Source of the DNA: Brasenia schreberi
Lineage: Eukaryota > Streptophyta > Magnoliopsida > Nymphaeales > Cabombaceae
Assembly: GCA_036023115.1 (NCBI GenBank)
Contig: JAYKKT010000047.1
Span: forward strand, 539,501 to 603,500
Direction: 5' to 3'
DNA length: 64,000 nucleotides
Both the position numbers and the translations under genes were made by a program. Positions 1-13,148 of this stretch are shown in pieces; the stretch's first letter is position 1, and every line of letters starts with the position of its first letter. The notes below the pieces were generated by a model that did no database searches, was not told the origin of the DNA, and saw only the letters and a list, made by a program, of their open reading frames with translations.

Positions 1-86
1 ATCCATGGCAACATCATGCACAACATCCGTGTGACCTGATTCGATCTTTTGAGCAGGCATCTTAACTTCCGAGTCAAATAGCTGTC
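1..86 (-). CDS. SEC13: SEC13 (COPII coat / nuclear pore WD40 protein), N-terminal coding exon, partial at window edge
   Basis: Seen: the complement of 58-60 is an ATG and reading leftward to base 1 gives 20 residues beginning MPAQKIESGHTDVVHDVAMD, which matches the start of plant SEC13 proteins (MP.QKIE.GH.D.VHDV.MD). A 3' splice site (CTGTAG) sits just upstream so that the exon begins at 86, with 26 bases of leader before the ATG. Known: SEC13 is a WD40 beta-propeller that pairs with SEC31 in the outer COPII coat on ER exit sites and also belongs to the Y-shaped complex of the nuclear pore. The rest of the gene lies beyond the left edge, so length, propeller completeness and intron pattern cannot be judged. 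The upstream exon is non-coding and separated by a long leader intron. Confidence 0.82.
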
Positions 87-3075
87 CTACAGAAAAACGG
101 TTGAATGAGTAAATGTTTGGGGAAAAACAGCTATTGCAATAACTGAAATTGCATGACAATAATAATTGTTTTTAGAAATATATCAAAGAAGAAAAATCAG
201 GTGCTCTGTGGCAGGAATTCACAAGGAACATTGAGCAACAGTTACAAGGATGCATTTGAAATGTAAGACTTTAAGGCAGCAGCCACCATAACCAAAAAAG
301 AAAAATCTAGGCCATGTTGCCGTTCTCAATGACAAAATCATGTTTAAAAGATCATATATTGTTTGTAGACTACATAGATTTCTTAAAGATTCTCTAAAGG
401 ATTAACAGTGAAGGCTAATCTCTACATGGAACCAGATAACGTAGAGCAATAAGACCATATCACAATTTGCTAATAATGAAATTTAAACTCCCATATGTTC
501 TACATATGAGAAACTAAAGAAAACATTATCTATAATCAGCAGTCCAGTATCTAGACAAAAATCCTTGTTCCTCAAGCTGCCAGGGTCTCATGGCAAGCTT
601 TTATTTTTATCACAAACACTTGAGTGGTAAAAAAAACTCAACCAAGAGACCAGGCTTGACGTGGTAGCGTCGTTCATAGTAAATTTGTAATTCGTAGTTG
701 TTCAAGGAAAGTACATTTACTAGATTATGATGCAGCATTTCACTGTTGCAACTTTTTCAAATTTCTAACTCTAGATAGTGGAGAAACTAACACAAGCTCA
801 GCACAAACATCTTGCTTTTCCATCTTTTAGTTTCAGATGCTTCAACTACTCCATCTAATGTGCAAATTATTGCATGTTAAATCATCATGGTGTAGCGGCT
901 GGTGACGAATTCAGGGCTTCCAAACCGTTTGGCACCCGATTGGTGCCTGTCTCAATAGTCTTCCATTCTATTTTCCAGTATCTAGGTCATCACCAACTTC
1001 AAGTAGAGTTCCACTGCTTGATTCTAATATATCAAAAATACTCTATGTCTCTAAATGTAAAAGCTTGAAGTTCATAAATTTTCAAATCCATTCAAGTTCA
1101 AATGTTTTACATTTATTACTTCCAACGACAACATGATAAGGCAGCATATACCATAAAAGAGGACCATTAGAGCTTCAGCTGCCATAATCCACCGTGTACA
1201 GGTTATTGCCATTTTCCAATATGTTTTAAGTTCTCAAACACTAAGGAAAACAAACTGTAATAACCATCACTATACGTCACCAATTCTAGCTTACAGAAGG
1301 GCATGCAGGTATACAGATCTTGAAGGTTTTGACCCTGGACAAGAACACAAAATCATAAAGGGTTTACCTTTTTTCTTTATGTGCCTAAGAATTCCTTTCC
1401 AACATCAACATCATCCACAATATAGTTTTCTGCTCTATCGCTTTTGTTAGACTTGGTCCGGATGCCCTTTTCTGGATCATCAATTTATTCCAGTCCCTAA
1501 CAAATAGGCCAGTCTCGGTTTGGTCACATTTTAAAGAAAAATTGCCTAGTGCTCTTAAGAGATTCCTGACTCTAAGAACAACAGAATTTCTAAACTATAC
1601 TGTACCTTGTCCACCGGAAAACTTCAGCAATGCTGCAAACCATGTCAGACTACAAAGGAAACCGTGTGAAAACAATACCTGTTTCATATGACCTGATTAT
1701 CAAAAAGTTCCTAGTGTCTATGCGTCTGAAACATAGTACACCTCTGTCATGCAGATCTAAGCAAAGCTGGCCATTAATTGGTTCTAAGATATTCTACGAA
1801 GCATGACCCTTAGCTAAAAAAAACGATGTATAAATGCCAGTTCAAGAAAGGAAAAGGGCAAGATATTCTTCCTAGTAATGCAATGAATAATGATTCAATC
1901 ATATGCCAAGATCCTGCAGTATAAAGTTCCTTGAGCAAGGCAGTGGAGGTGATAAGGGAGAACAGGATCAGGGATAATAAGCCATTTTCACCTCTCTATA
2001 GTTCCGCAAATATCTGTTGAAGATAAAGGCAAGGCCCAAAAAACACTCACAAACTAAGACACAGAAAATAGAAGATAATTCACAAATTTTTCAGAAGCTT
2101 AGAAACCAGGTTTCTACAAATTTCACTTCTCTTATCAGAAATCAAACTGAAAAAAGATTAAGAAACAAGACGTTGAGGCCTCAAATTAAAGGAGTACCAA
2201 GTAACCCTTCAACTATAGCACATATTGGAAGATAAATTGCACAATAAAGCTATATATCACAGATCTAGAAGCTCATGAAGCAAAAACAAAACAAAACGCG
2301 ATCTACATTCCTAAAATCGAATTGATCACCTTCTACCTTGCAAAACAATGGTCAGAGACCAATCTTGTTTAAACCAAAAAAAGGTCTAGAAAAAACATGT
2401 AAGTATGCCTCGTTATGCCATCATATCGAACCAAGAGTGGCCACAGCTTGTTGAAGAATTCGGATCTGCAACTAATTCAGTCAAGTGATCTTTATCTAAA
2501 TCATGTCTTCAATCTCTGAGATTTCATGCAAAAACTAGGCTATATTTACCAGTCAATACGAACGACTAACAAACAAAAGCAAACTTTTGAATGGAAGGAT
2601 TATTAACACAAAAAATAAAATGGGTAGTTAGAAGATTTCTCCATAACCGATCGACTGGAAACACAAAATATGCGAGCTAACAACTGTCAGATGCATAATA
2701 AGCGAAACAAGAGAATACCCATCAACGTATTCGAAAATTACTTCAACACGAGAATCGCACAATCCGCTCACCCCAAAATCAGACAATCAAAAGTCACTAC
2801 TAAATCCAACGTCAAGCGATTTGGTGAACATTGACGCTCGAGGGAGAGAGGGGGAGGGGGATACCGCTTTGCCGAGGAATAATGGTCGGATTTTGTGGAT
2901 TTGACGACGATGAGAAAAAGTGACGGGTCTCCGACGGTAGTGCCCGCACAAATCGGACTCAGCGCCTGAGAGAGAGAGAGAGAGAGAGAGATGTCGGACC
3001 CAGGGCCAAGGGTCTTTGCCACTTACCAATGTTGTCGGAGTCAGTTTTCGAGTCGAACCGCCAGAATCGGCCTGA
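87..3075 (-). other. Probable SEC13 leader intron and non-coding first exon
   Basis: Between the SEC13 coding exon and a promoter-like region near 3.1 kb no coding exon is visible. A strong 5' splice site (GTAAGT on the minus strand) starts at 3026; a second candidate (GTGAGC) starts at 2771. Either would give a leader intron of 2.7-2.9 kb ending at the acceptor at 87-88. The stretch between the two donors carries a CT tract on the minus strand (2979-2992), a common leader feature in plants. Open frames of 64-100 codons here overlap, are low in complexity and match nothing recognised. The choice of donor is inference. Confidence 0.45.
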
Positions 3076-3102
3076 AACAAAAAATTCACAACAAATTATC
3101 GA

Positions 3103-3112
3103 AATTTATAAA
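3103..3112 (-). promoter_or_regulatory. TATA-like box for SEC13
   Basis: The minus strand reads CTTTATAAATTTC here. A start site about 30 bases downstream would fall near 3075, just before the candidate leader exon of SEC13. Position and sequence fit a core promoter; no other support. Confidence 0.35.
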
Positions 3113-3325
3113 GATCCATGTGTAGATAACCTAAGTAAAATATGGAAAAAATGCTCGAATGTGATCAAATTTCCCTTGTTTTTAGTAGTGAATATGCGGT
3201 AAAAATGCATTACATGGAAATATACTGGGTCTTGGGTGCGAGCCTGCACGCCGCCAAATTTGGCATTTTAACTATTATTTTTGCTTGAAAATATTATGAT
3301 GTTTGACTTAGAAGTAGGTTAATCA

Positions 3326-3462
<137 letters not shown>

Positions 3463-3706
3463 TTGGGGCAGCTACTAAAAGATTTTGATCTTGTGTGCGA
3501 TCAAAAGATGCATATCGACCCATCCATTGATACGTAGATCGATGGTATTTAATGCTCATACATACGTACGAGCAGCTTATTAAGTGTCGTATGTATGATT
3601 TTACATGATCCAAATCTTGTAGTAAAGTATGACACAAGAAGTAATCTAGCATGGTCCAAAATTTGCACTAAAGTCCGACAAGTAAAGTCATTCTCTCTTT
3701 TATATT

Positions 3707-3707
<1 letters not shown>

Positions 3708-3790
<83 letters not shown>
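3708..3790. repeat. Compound TA/TG microsatellite
   Basis: About 65 bases of TA dinucleotides followed by a short TG tract. Confidence 0.95.
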
Positions 3791-5093
3791 AGAATTATGT
3801 GCTAATAACTTCATATGTTAGCATATTCATACAAATCACAACTATTTTATTGAAGAAATGAATAATTGAGATTTAAATTCAACCAATAAAAATACATTAT
3901 TGTACTTTTTATCCATATAGTTTGATTAAAAAAGTAAATTTTTACTTTTTTGTTTTCAATCTCAAGGATCAAAACTTATATGAATATGCTAACATAGGAT
4001 TGGGCAAATTGGTACTTGATTATTAGATTGTGAATAAAGGATAGGTGGTTGACATTCTATAAGCTTATTGAGACACCGTACAAAGTTACTAAAAGGAATA
4101 TCTTTTTAATTACAAATTTCAGGAAAATATTGATATAAATGCTGAAAAGAGAAGCCTTGGCTTCCCATGGCCTTCAAGTTGATCACTCGAGATCCTCATT
4201 TCCCTAAAGAAGGAGGATCAATAAGCCTTGAATTCGAATAGAATGAACCATCTTGATCTCTTAAACAATTGGTTAGGTAGAACCAACCAACCCAGGCAGA
4301 TCAAGCACGGAGTATGACATAGCTTCACTTAATCCAAGATAATAGGTTGTGGTGGAGTATCCCATCCATCTCGCCTCCCCCTCGCAGTGGGTGCTCGGTA
4401 GAAGATCCATCTTTCTTACGAGAATTGATGTTGACTGACAAGCTTTAATTTGAATTTTCAGGCTCTCGATCAGCTTAGATTTTCTCACTGAATTCATAAC
4501 AACAAAAATGTATCCTTACGATTCCTATTCTCTTTTAGGGAATATTTAATATATGGTTTTAAAAGAATTAAACATTATCTTTTGATGCTCGCTTTACATG
4601 AAACTATAATTCCATGAGAGCAATTTGAGTACGTTTCCGTGTACTTAAAACTATGATTCCATAAACCCAATTTAAGTGACAAACTTCGGCACTGAAAGAG
4701 CGACAAACTTGGGCACTAAAAGAAAAGCAGTAGAACCATATCAAGAGCTTTGGATGAAAAACCAAGCATCTTATTCTCTCTCATGTTATCATCTCACCTA
4801 ACCACTTAATGAGAGCTTTGCACGAAAAACCAAGTACCTTATTCTCTGCATTGGTACACTTTGCAATTCAAACATAAAACCACATACCATACTTCATCGA
4901 AACCATAGCTACAAACCCAAGTGAGTCTAAGCTTGCAGTTCTAATACCAGAAGCCTAACAACGCAAATGAGACACCTTAGACCCAAATGAAGTCAGAACT
5001 AGGGCAATATTATCATTTAGAAAGCTATCAAATTAGGAGGTTTGAGTTTAACGAAAAGGAACTTTTAGTAAATAAATAAGAGATGGCGTTCTC
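3791..5093. other. Gene-free stretch with small direct repeats
   Basis: No recognisable gene. Two diverged copies of a roughly 40-base segment (core GAAAAACCAAG) lie 68 bases apart at about 4744 and 4812, and a 26-base unit around 4681-4730 is doubled. The minus-strand frame at 4273-4497 has no recognisable motif. Confidence 0.5.
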
Positions 5094-5988
5094 ATGGTGG
5101 AACTGAAGTTCACACTAATCGTGGTGGACTCATGCGTTCGTCTACATAGAGCTCAAATCCTGCATAACTTTGATCTTCGTTGCTCGTGGACTTTATTTTG
5201 CAAAGAGATGAAGATTCTAAACCCAAGCAGATTTGCTCACAAACACTTCCTGCTACGACCTCAGCCATGCGTGCGCCCTATTCTTAGGCAAACAACTTCA
5301 GCCACTGGCGGAGGGGGCAAACCATTCGATGAAGAGGAACTGATTTCCTTACCAATGACAAACTGGAGTAGCGGAATTAATCACGACGAACGGTACTGGA
5401 CGCCACCAATCGGCCAAACAAAGGCAACTAGCCGCCAGCATGTATTGGCTATTGCAGCTCTTGGCAGCTAGCCCTGCCTCCCATGGTTGCATTGGTAAAC
5501 GACACTGCTACAAGACCTATCTCCACTCACTTCAATCCTGGGGGTCCCCATTGCAAATTTCTTCTCCATTGTCGATCAAGTCTCTTGATCCGCTTACAAC
5601 ATCCTTTTCTTCATCTTTAGAATCCACCATCGGCCACAGCATTCATCACCGTCAACGTTGTTTGCCAAGGATCACTATCGGCCACTGGCATGCCGCCGGT
5701 CCTTGGTAACTTTTGGGCATCCCATTGACCAGCACATTGCTGGAAACTGGCAGATGGTACCATTTCCTGGCAAGCGTCATCTTTCCAAGACGTGATCAAC
5801 CAATTACCGAAAGAGTCGAAAGAAATGGTTCCCCCCACCTCACCCCGAAAATAAGAGACCTTCAATATTTTGAGACCCGTATCTGCCCATCGTCCTTGCT
5901 CGTCACACATGATAATGAGTCTCAAAAGATGCAGTACCTGGATTTGGACCAACCCAGTGCACTCTCACCACCTCCAGAGCTAAATTAA
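5094..5988. other. Unassigned region with overlapping open frames on both strands, possible decayed gene
   Basis: The plus strand has frames at 5094-5471 and 5713-5988, the minus strand one at 5617-5952. The region is richer in G+C than its surroundings and the minus-strand frame has ordinary protein-like composition (for example SFGNWLITSWKDD), which can also be followed leftward through stops. I recognise no family on either strand. Reading: remnant of an old gene or transposon, strand uncertain. Confidence 0.2.
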
Positions 5989-6400
5989 GGAACAAGTCAT
6001 AAACTGATTTTAGAGTTAAATACTAATATGACACATATGAAGCGCAATTAGCTGACATCCTTTTTACCATGAATTGTAGCACTTGTTCGCTTGAGCATCC
6101 GTCATCCCTGTTCTCATCCCATAGGAGGGCTTGGCTTTGCTTGCTTTAGATGGTAGCTGCCATGAAAATGTCACAGGAAGGGTGGTATAGTATGAGGAAA
6201 TTCCTATAAATTTCTCATAAATCATATGATGTGCATTTCGAAAATGCTAATCTACCAAGAAGCAGAGAGCCTTAAACATACAAGAGATCCATATTTAATC
6301 ATATGATATCACAAAATCTGAAACAGAACAGAAGAAAAAGACATGCTGACAACTAACAATTCCGCCGGTTATCAAAAGAAAGATCCAGCCGGACCTGAAC

Positions 6401-7086
6401 TCAACCGGTCTTCTTTTGGTTGTCGCCGGCGTAGTGTACGCGCATGGCGCGTGGGAGGTATACCGGAAGGAGGAAGCAGAAAAGATTGAAGCACCAGAAT
6501 GCGAGGTTTGCGAGCGCGAGGCCCCGGCCGATCAAAAGCCGTAGGGGTGAGCCGACGTCGCTGTGGCCCTTGCCGAACTCCGCGCGAACCCAGTCAGCGA
6601 TGGTGAACACTCTCTTCGTGTTATAGAATATGGGGATGAAGGCTCGGCAGGGAGCGAGAACCGGTCCGAGTAGGTCCAACCCTCCATCAGTATCTGAGCG
6701 CACAGAAGGAAGAGGTGAGGCGTCGCTGCCTTCATTCCCTCCTGGTCGCCGTCGACGATGTAAATGATCGGAATTACGAGTCCAATGACGGCGCCGAGCG
6801 CGATGTAAGCGCCGAGGAGCACGTTTCGTTGGGAGAAGACGCGTCCGGCAGGGTGGCCGGAAGGCGGAAAGGCAACGCGACTGATTAAGGCGGTGTAGAT
6901 GAGGGAGAAGATAAAGAAGGCGAGGTCGGTTAAGGCGACCATGCCGCTAGCGCCGAGGACGACCATCACCGCCAAGGCATTGAGTTGGCGGAAGGTGAAG
7001 AAGGGGAAGCCACCGTGACGGCCCGGGAGGGGTTCATCTTCCGGCAGTCGGATGTCTCTACTCACCGGACCGATTCCTCCAGACAT
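6401..7086 (-). pseudogene. DUF7733-type plant membrane protein, single exon, interrupted by a one-base frameshift
   Basis: Seen: a single-exon frame from the ATG at 7086 reads MSGGIGPVSRDIRLPEDEP, then FRQLNALAVMVVLGASGMVA and further hydrophobic segments, up to SDRFSLPA; a second frame then continues with RAFIPIFYNTKRVFTIADWVRAEFGK, and ends FWCFNLFCFLLPVYLP. The two halves belong to one family of about 225-230 aa plant proteins with three or four membrane segments and unknown function. Adding one base near 6645-6648, where the family pattern predicts three Cs and only two are present, would rejoin the frames. The product as read would lose its C-terminal third. Either the locus is newly dead or the missing C is an assembly error; the absence of any other damage favours the second. 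The 5' leader lies right of 7086. Confidence 0.75.
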
Positions 7087-8227
7087 CTTCTTCCTCGCTT
7101 CCTTGTTCTTCTTGTTGTTAGATTCTGATGGATGGAGGAACTGAGTGATTCAAACTTCTCTTTGCAACGGAAAACGAGTTAGTGGGAGACTGCGACTCTG
7201 TGTATGTGTGCAGATTCTGGGTATCTCAGAAAAGAAAAAAAAGAGTGACCCTGCTCCCAGAATGGGTGAAATCAAGGCGAAATGGAAATGGGGAGTGTCA
7301 AAAGCGAAGACAAGAATGAGACGAATGTTAACAATAAGCGGGACATCGTAGGAGGAAACTGAGGATTTCTGCAAATTGAAGGATGAAAAGAAAGAACGGG
7401 TTTTTCCGGTTTGGTGCGGAGGGGAAGGAGGAGAGAAAATCCTATTCATGAAGATAACGGGATTGATGAACACATGGTGTCATGCTTGACAGGTGTAAGA
7501 GAAACCACTTGGACATGGGGGACTTGGAAGAGAACGTACCCACGCCGACTCAGATTCGTTTGTTCCGCTAAGCCTTTGTGTCACTCTGGGCAAAGAATAG
7601 TGTACACGACTCGAATTCATTTCGTGTTGTTTCCGGTCTAACGTGGCCAGACTTCAGAGACGTTCTAGGCACGCCCTCTATCCAAAGTAGATCTGCACTG
7701 GACTCGAGGAGCAGCCTGTGTATGAGCTCCTTCATTTCATGGTTTTTAAGGATGAGTAAACTAAACATTCCTAAAACAAGTGGATGGTGAGCTTCTTGTG
7801 TCATTGTGTCATTTATATGTGGGTATACTACAACTAGTGCCTAGATTCTACAGTCGCTCGTTTTACACTCTGGCTGTGACTCTCTATTCTCCAACACAGG
7901 ATCTTAGTAATTTGTCTTTTCCTCTTTGATATGTTTGTGGAGTTCGACAACAGATCATGCATTAAAGCATTATAAGAGACCACGCGTTCGAACTTGTACT
8001 TGGAAAGCATCAAAGCGGATTGCAAAGTATCTTATTTGTTACAGATGTTGTTGCATAGTTGCAACTCAGATAAACAATCGACCTTTTGGTTTTTAAAACT
8101 CTTTTGAGGAGAATCCGCTAGCAATCCCACATATGATTCTGATCTTTCTTCCTCTCTTTTATTGTTTCCGTCGAGTTTTTCTCCTCTTCATTTTGATTGT
8201 CCTCTGCTTAAGGCAAAAGAAACAGTC
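7087..8227. other. Intergenic
   Basis: Contains the upstream region of the DUF7733 gene. Short open frames on both strands at 7145-7804 overlap each other and match nothing recognised. No RNA gene or repeat structure seen. Confidence 0.5.
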
Positions 8228-9569
8228 ATGGCCGAGAAGACATCCCTTTGGATCTGTCAACTGCATAATGTTCCGGTGAGTGAGTCACCGGGAAATCTGA
8301 TACCTACCAAGAATCCAGCCGCCGGTCTCTCCGTCTTTGAGGTGTGCCCATTAACAGAGTATCAAAAGAGTCCTCAATTCACACGAAAAGAAAAGAGGCC
8401 TCAATGGAATTCGATTGGGATGTTTCCCAGAGAAGAGGTGCTTTTGGTGCAATGTACCTCTAACTCCTGATAAGTTTATCTACAAGGCTATGTATTTTAC
8501 TTCTTCTCTTTCCCCATCTTTACATTTGATCTTATGGTTCTGGTTTTCCTTGGCGTAGGTTATATTTAGCTCTTTTTTTCTTTCTGGCTCTGCTGAATAG
8601 GCAAGTTTCGGATTCAGGTTTTCTCGTCTTCCTTTTCTTCGTAACTGGTTAATTTCTTGAGACTTTTTTTTGGTGAATGGTTCATCCGTTTGCATTCTTA
8701 TTTTCTACGACTGCAGAAAACTTGTAAAATGTGATGTTCAATCCTTCATGATCTTGTTGGTGATTAAGATCATTGAGATTTTGTTGATCGATTCATTGAG
8801 ATTTCAATTTATCAACCCTCGATTCCTTTAACTATAAGAACTGTTGATACTTTTGGAAGTCTACATGCAGGTAAGTACTTGTCATGCACGCTGCTGCTTT
8901 AATTTTAAGAGAGAAACGTCTGCCGTTTTATTTCATACAACAACTACAGCTAAAACTTTCTCATATAGTTGGGTTGGCTAAATGAATTCTTTGTTTTAAC
9001 ATAGCGGTATCATAATTTGTAGAATCGATGATAAATAAGTTTGACAAAGTTTTACGCTGGTTGGTGGAAGCCTAACACCATCCTCCTCTTTTATTCGGGT
9101 TTGGGACTCGCCATGGAAGGTTGATCGCTTACATGGGTGGAGTTCCGTTTTATCTTCATATTACTACTTAATTTATTCATCTTTCTAATGAAAAATTAGA
9201 GTCTATTATCATAATTTATGTGTTGTTTATACTCCTCTTTAATCATTTTGTTACTCTAACGTGCAGAATTTCTGTTTCAACCTTGTTCTTGCATACAGTG
9301 ATCATCCGTTTTGCGACCCAAGATGCAGAAGCAATGTAGTACCAGACGTAGATGAAAATAGCAACACGAGGCTGCTAAGACTAGCAGATCGTGTCATCAA
9401 AGGCAACCATCTTATTGACAAAGAAAGGTCGACAAAGCAAAGTGCCCCAGTGTGGAATGCAAGGCAGCCATTTATGCCTCTAAATCCTCGTTGGATTCAT
9501 GAGGGTGAAAGGCAACATCCCTTGACTGGAAGGCATGATACAAAAAGGTGGTTCCCTTACCGAAGATAG
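8228..9569 (+). CDS. Hypothetical small gene, possibly two exons (not recognised)
   Basis: A plus-strand ATG at 8228 opens an 80-codon frame (MAEKTSLWICQLHNVP) ending at 8470. A second frame at about 9300-9569 contains DHPFCDPRCRSNVVP and PLNPRWIHEGERQHPLTG and follows a plausible acceptor (CATACAG). Both have non-repetitive, soluble-protein composition. A splice that joins them in frame was not found: the obvious GTACCT donor near 8455 gives the wrong phase. I recognise no domain. Could be a lineage-specific small protein, two unrelated frames or chance; kept only because composition and the acceptor suggest something real. Confidence 0.22.
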
Positions 9570-10201
9570 AGCTTAGCCTTGTGTGGCACCAAAAAACATT
9601 ACAAGGAAAGGGTTTATTGCGGCTCTTTAGAGGAAACTATTTCGGTTTCGACAATCGAAATTACGTTTTCCAACGATCTGAAACAGTCCGAAACATGCTC
9701 AACAACAACAGTGTTCTACGTAGTTTTGAAGTTCAAGTGGCTATCAACATAAAACGTTTATGTATTTGCTCATGTATTTTTATGATAAAATTGACTTCTC
9801 GCATCCGGCTAGCTTTTCTGATTTTTGTAGATGATCAATCACTCGAGACTGCAAGATTGGCGAACACTCAAATTTCCCATTCAAATCCTCTGGTCAAGGG
9901 TCTACAAACGCAATGTGACCATCGAATATGCTCTCCCTCTCTCTCTCTCTCTGCGTGTGTAGCGAACTGAGAAACAGTTTTTCATGGCTTGTGCCATAGC
10001 TCATGATCATATTCATGTCAAGCTTGTTTCAGCCGAAATGAACATGAGCCCGCCATGAGTCAAGTCAGCCAAGCTGAACAAGATCTGCTCTGTTATAGTC
10101 CCACCTCCCGATCGAGCAGGAAACATTCATGGCTTCTTGTTCAACTCAGCATCATATTCTTGTTCCGCGGGACATTCAAATTCAAAAAGTGTGTACGGAA
10201 A

Positions 10202-10202
<1 letters not shown>

Positions 10203-10292
<90 letters not shown>
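10203..10292. repeat. TA microsatellite, about 90 bp
   Basis: Pure TA dinucleotide run. Apparent YIYI frames on both strands are artefacts of it. Confidence 0.97.
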
Positions 10293-10297
<5 letters not shown>

Positions 10298-10359
10298 TTA
10301 AGTAGGGAGAGAGGGAGTAGTGGCAAAGTGAATATGGCAGCCAGTACGTAGGGGTGTGC

Positions 10360-10395
10360 ATCGTTCGGTTCACTTGGGTTCTCTTATTTGGTTTT

Positions 10396-10442
<47 letters not shown>

Positions 10443-10540
10443 ATACATGTATGTTATATATATATATTATATATAATAATATTCAATTATTCAGTTAACA
10501 ATTTCTAAAAACCAAACCATAAATCGAAACCGCACCGATT
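10360..10540. repeat. Fold-back repeat around a TA/GT tract
   Basis: The left side reads GTTCGGTTC and TTTGGTTTTT, the right side AAAAACCAAACC and GAAACCGCACCG, so the flanks are rough inverted complements around a TA then GT microsatellite. Similar AACCGG/GGTTTGG-rich stretches occur at 19.93-20.23 kb and 33.53-33.89 kb. This suggests a small non-autonomous DNA element family; boundaries are uncertain. Confidence 0.35.
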
Positions 10541-12296
10541 TACACTAAAATCGATTATTGAGTTATTCGGAATAATGCTCATTCATATCAATTCGTACGT
10601 GCTCCTGGTGTCATCTGGAAAAGTGTGGCCCAGATTCTCTCTGCTTGGTGTTTCCACCCCATAATCCGACCGTCCAATCTCGTTAGACCAACTCGTGCTA
10701 TTACGGTCCATAGAAAGGCCACATTTCATCAGTAGAAACGCCATGCATCGATCTGCTTGAGGCGCATGCTTAAACGCAAAATGATGCATGTGCATGACCA
10801 TCCAATCCATGACACGGCCCTCAAATGACAAGTCTAATGCTGTCTTCCTCTTAATGACCAACATGTCCTTTCTTGGCCCCGGCTCGCGTCCACTAGTGTT
10901 TGGTGGTTCGGTCAATAGGCTCGGCTCCTGAAAACACTAACCCAGCCTACTTTGAACTCAGACTAATACTAGCCTTATCTTTTCAGGCTGCGCGGCTCAT
11001 CACTGACGTTATTGAAATTAAGCCAATTCAAATTGAGTGGGAGGGTTAAGATCAGATCGATCTTGTTATCTTTTTTCTTTTTCATTGTAATTTTGGAACA
11101 GCTTTCCTTATTGTCATGCTTTTTAAAAAAAAAAAATTTCTCTAATCCAGTTATTCTTATCTTTTTTGCAATGGCTTGATTCAGAAGACGGGTGTCGTTA
11201 TGGCTCGCTAGTGGATGAGTGAGTGTGGTGAACTATATTGGCATCGATGGTTTGGACAAGGAGGGATGGAGACACTAGAGTATCGTCCACTGACCGATGA
11301 GGATCAGATTGACTTGATCACAAAGAGTTTGAAAATATCTGAGTTGATACCTATGGATCATGCGTTGGTAAAATAAGAAAAATAGATGTAACGGACATGT
11401 ACATCATGCCGAATTAAATGGTTTCTGATATTTGTTTGGGACTGACATGATCCAAAACTCAGCTCCATAACGAATTTATTAGAATGGGTGCCTATAGGCC
11501 TGCATCGTTTCAATGAGAGAGAGAGAGAGAAAGGCAGTTTGATAGCCACAGAGGAAAGGGATGCGAAGATGCAGATGGTTCAAAATAAAGCAACTGGTAC
11601 ATGAGATGAGTACCATAAGTCTCTCTCTCTCACACACACATACAAACACACAAGGGACAAAAACAAAAGATGAAACTCTGAAAAGCAGACTACTGTAAAA
11701 GAGATCCGTCATGCATCTGAGACCCACCACAATACTTCAACAGATCTTTTTACTCGAGGATGCAATCTTTCCAGCAGTAATACAGACTTCCATTAGAACC
11801 CCAAATGTCTAAGCTAGAGAAGCCAGTACTATGATGTGTTACCCCTACAAAAGCCCCTGTGTTGCACCCTCCAGCCGATCTCGCCACTTGTGTGACTCGT
11901 TGATTAAGCTTAATCATGGAAATATAATTCAAGCATCACGAAAGCTGGAGTGCAAAGTTCTATGCACATGCGGAAACCACCTAAGATGAGCTGATAATCT
12001 TAAAAGACTGCTGAATCGAGCACGAGAAAACTATGGGTATTGTGTGTCGGCGTGTCCAACACGGGTGCACCTACCTAGCATCTGTGCCGCAGTCTCTGAC
12101 CTAGATTCAGGACATTCAAGCACTGCAAAGGTGCCTATCAGAAATTGCCATTTGCCAAGACTCGAGTTAACAGATGTTGCAGATAAAGAATAGTGTATAT
12201 GCACTTCTGTAGATTTCAGTCATCAGTGTACATCTACATGTTTACATCTCTTTGATTTCCCTTCTCCTTATTTTTGTATCGTAGTTACAATGTTTG

Positions 12297-12332
12297 ACCC
12301 CGTCTAGAATGGGAAAAGGCTAGTTGTTGTTG
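12297..12332 (+). mobile_element. 3' tail remnant of an RTE-type LINE
   Basis: The words ACCCCGTCTAG, ATGGGAAAAGGC and GTTGTTGT occur in the same order as in the last 60 bases of the full-length LINE at 44.07-47.36 kb. Only the extreme 3' end is present, as expected for a severely 5'-truncated insertion. Confidence 0.7.
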
Positions 12333-12640
12333 TACTTACCATGTTTGAAATGAATGCGTGTATTGCGAACCACCCCTGTGCTTCCTGGAGCTGCTCTTCA
12401 TGATTCCATATTAAAAGCAACATTTTATGTCATTCTCCGAATGAATGCTCTATCTCGATCAACATGTACAAGTCCCATATTTGAGTTCCTTCATCCTGCA
12501 AAAGGATCATAAAAAAGGTAATAAGATTTACTCGAATGCATTACTCGAGTTTCCAGGATTGCATCTTACATCATACACCAGTAGAAGAACAAATAAGATG
12601 AAGGTTCAAAAAGGGGGGAATACACACTGGTCGGAAAATT

Positions 12641-12756
12641 GTTCGAGGAACGGTCAGAAAATGTTGGATTCCGATCTGTGACTGTCCATCATCTTTTTGT
12701 TCGAGGAACGGTCAGAAAATGTTGGATTCCGATCTGTGACTGTCCATCATCTTTTC
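12641..12756. repeat. Tandem duplication of a 58-bp unit
   Basis: The segment starting GTTCGAGGAACGG at 12641 is repeated essentially without change starting at 12699. Near-perfect identity implies a recent duplication or an assembly artefact. Confidence 0.92.
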
Positions 12757-13064
12757 TTGGAGGTCTTCGATGGAATTAAGTAAAAGATGGTTGTGGGGTT
12801 GCCGATGCTGAACAATGACGATTAACAAGAATGGTTCAGCTTTACCTCCAGACTGAAGGGCCAAGATGATCTGGATGCTCGTGACTGATGCCCATCATTA
12901 TGACAGCTTCTGCTTGTAACATAGCCATCAACACAAACAAAAAGAAGCCTCATGAGTCAGGAGATAACAATCCACAGACCCAGTCCTAAACCAAGCCTGT
13001 TGACATTACAAATGGAAAAAGGAAGAGTATTTGTGTGTGGTGAGAGAGTGTGTGAATATGACCT

Positions 13065-13065
<1 letters not shown>

Positions 13066-13144
<79 letters not shown>
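13066..13144. repeat. Compound TG/AG microsatellite
   Basis: A TG tract (13066-13090) runs into an AG tract (13091-13144). Confidence 0.97.

Positions 13145-13148
<4 letters not shown>

Noticed and set aside
4273..4497. Small minus-strand gene
   Set aside because: No recognisable motif, no splice context and ordinary intergenic composition.
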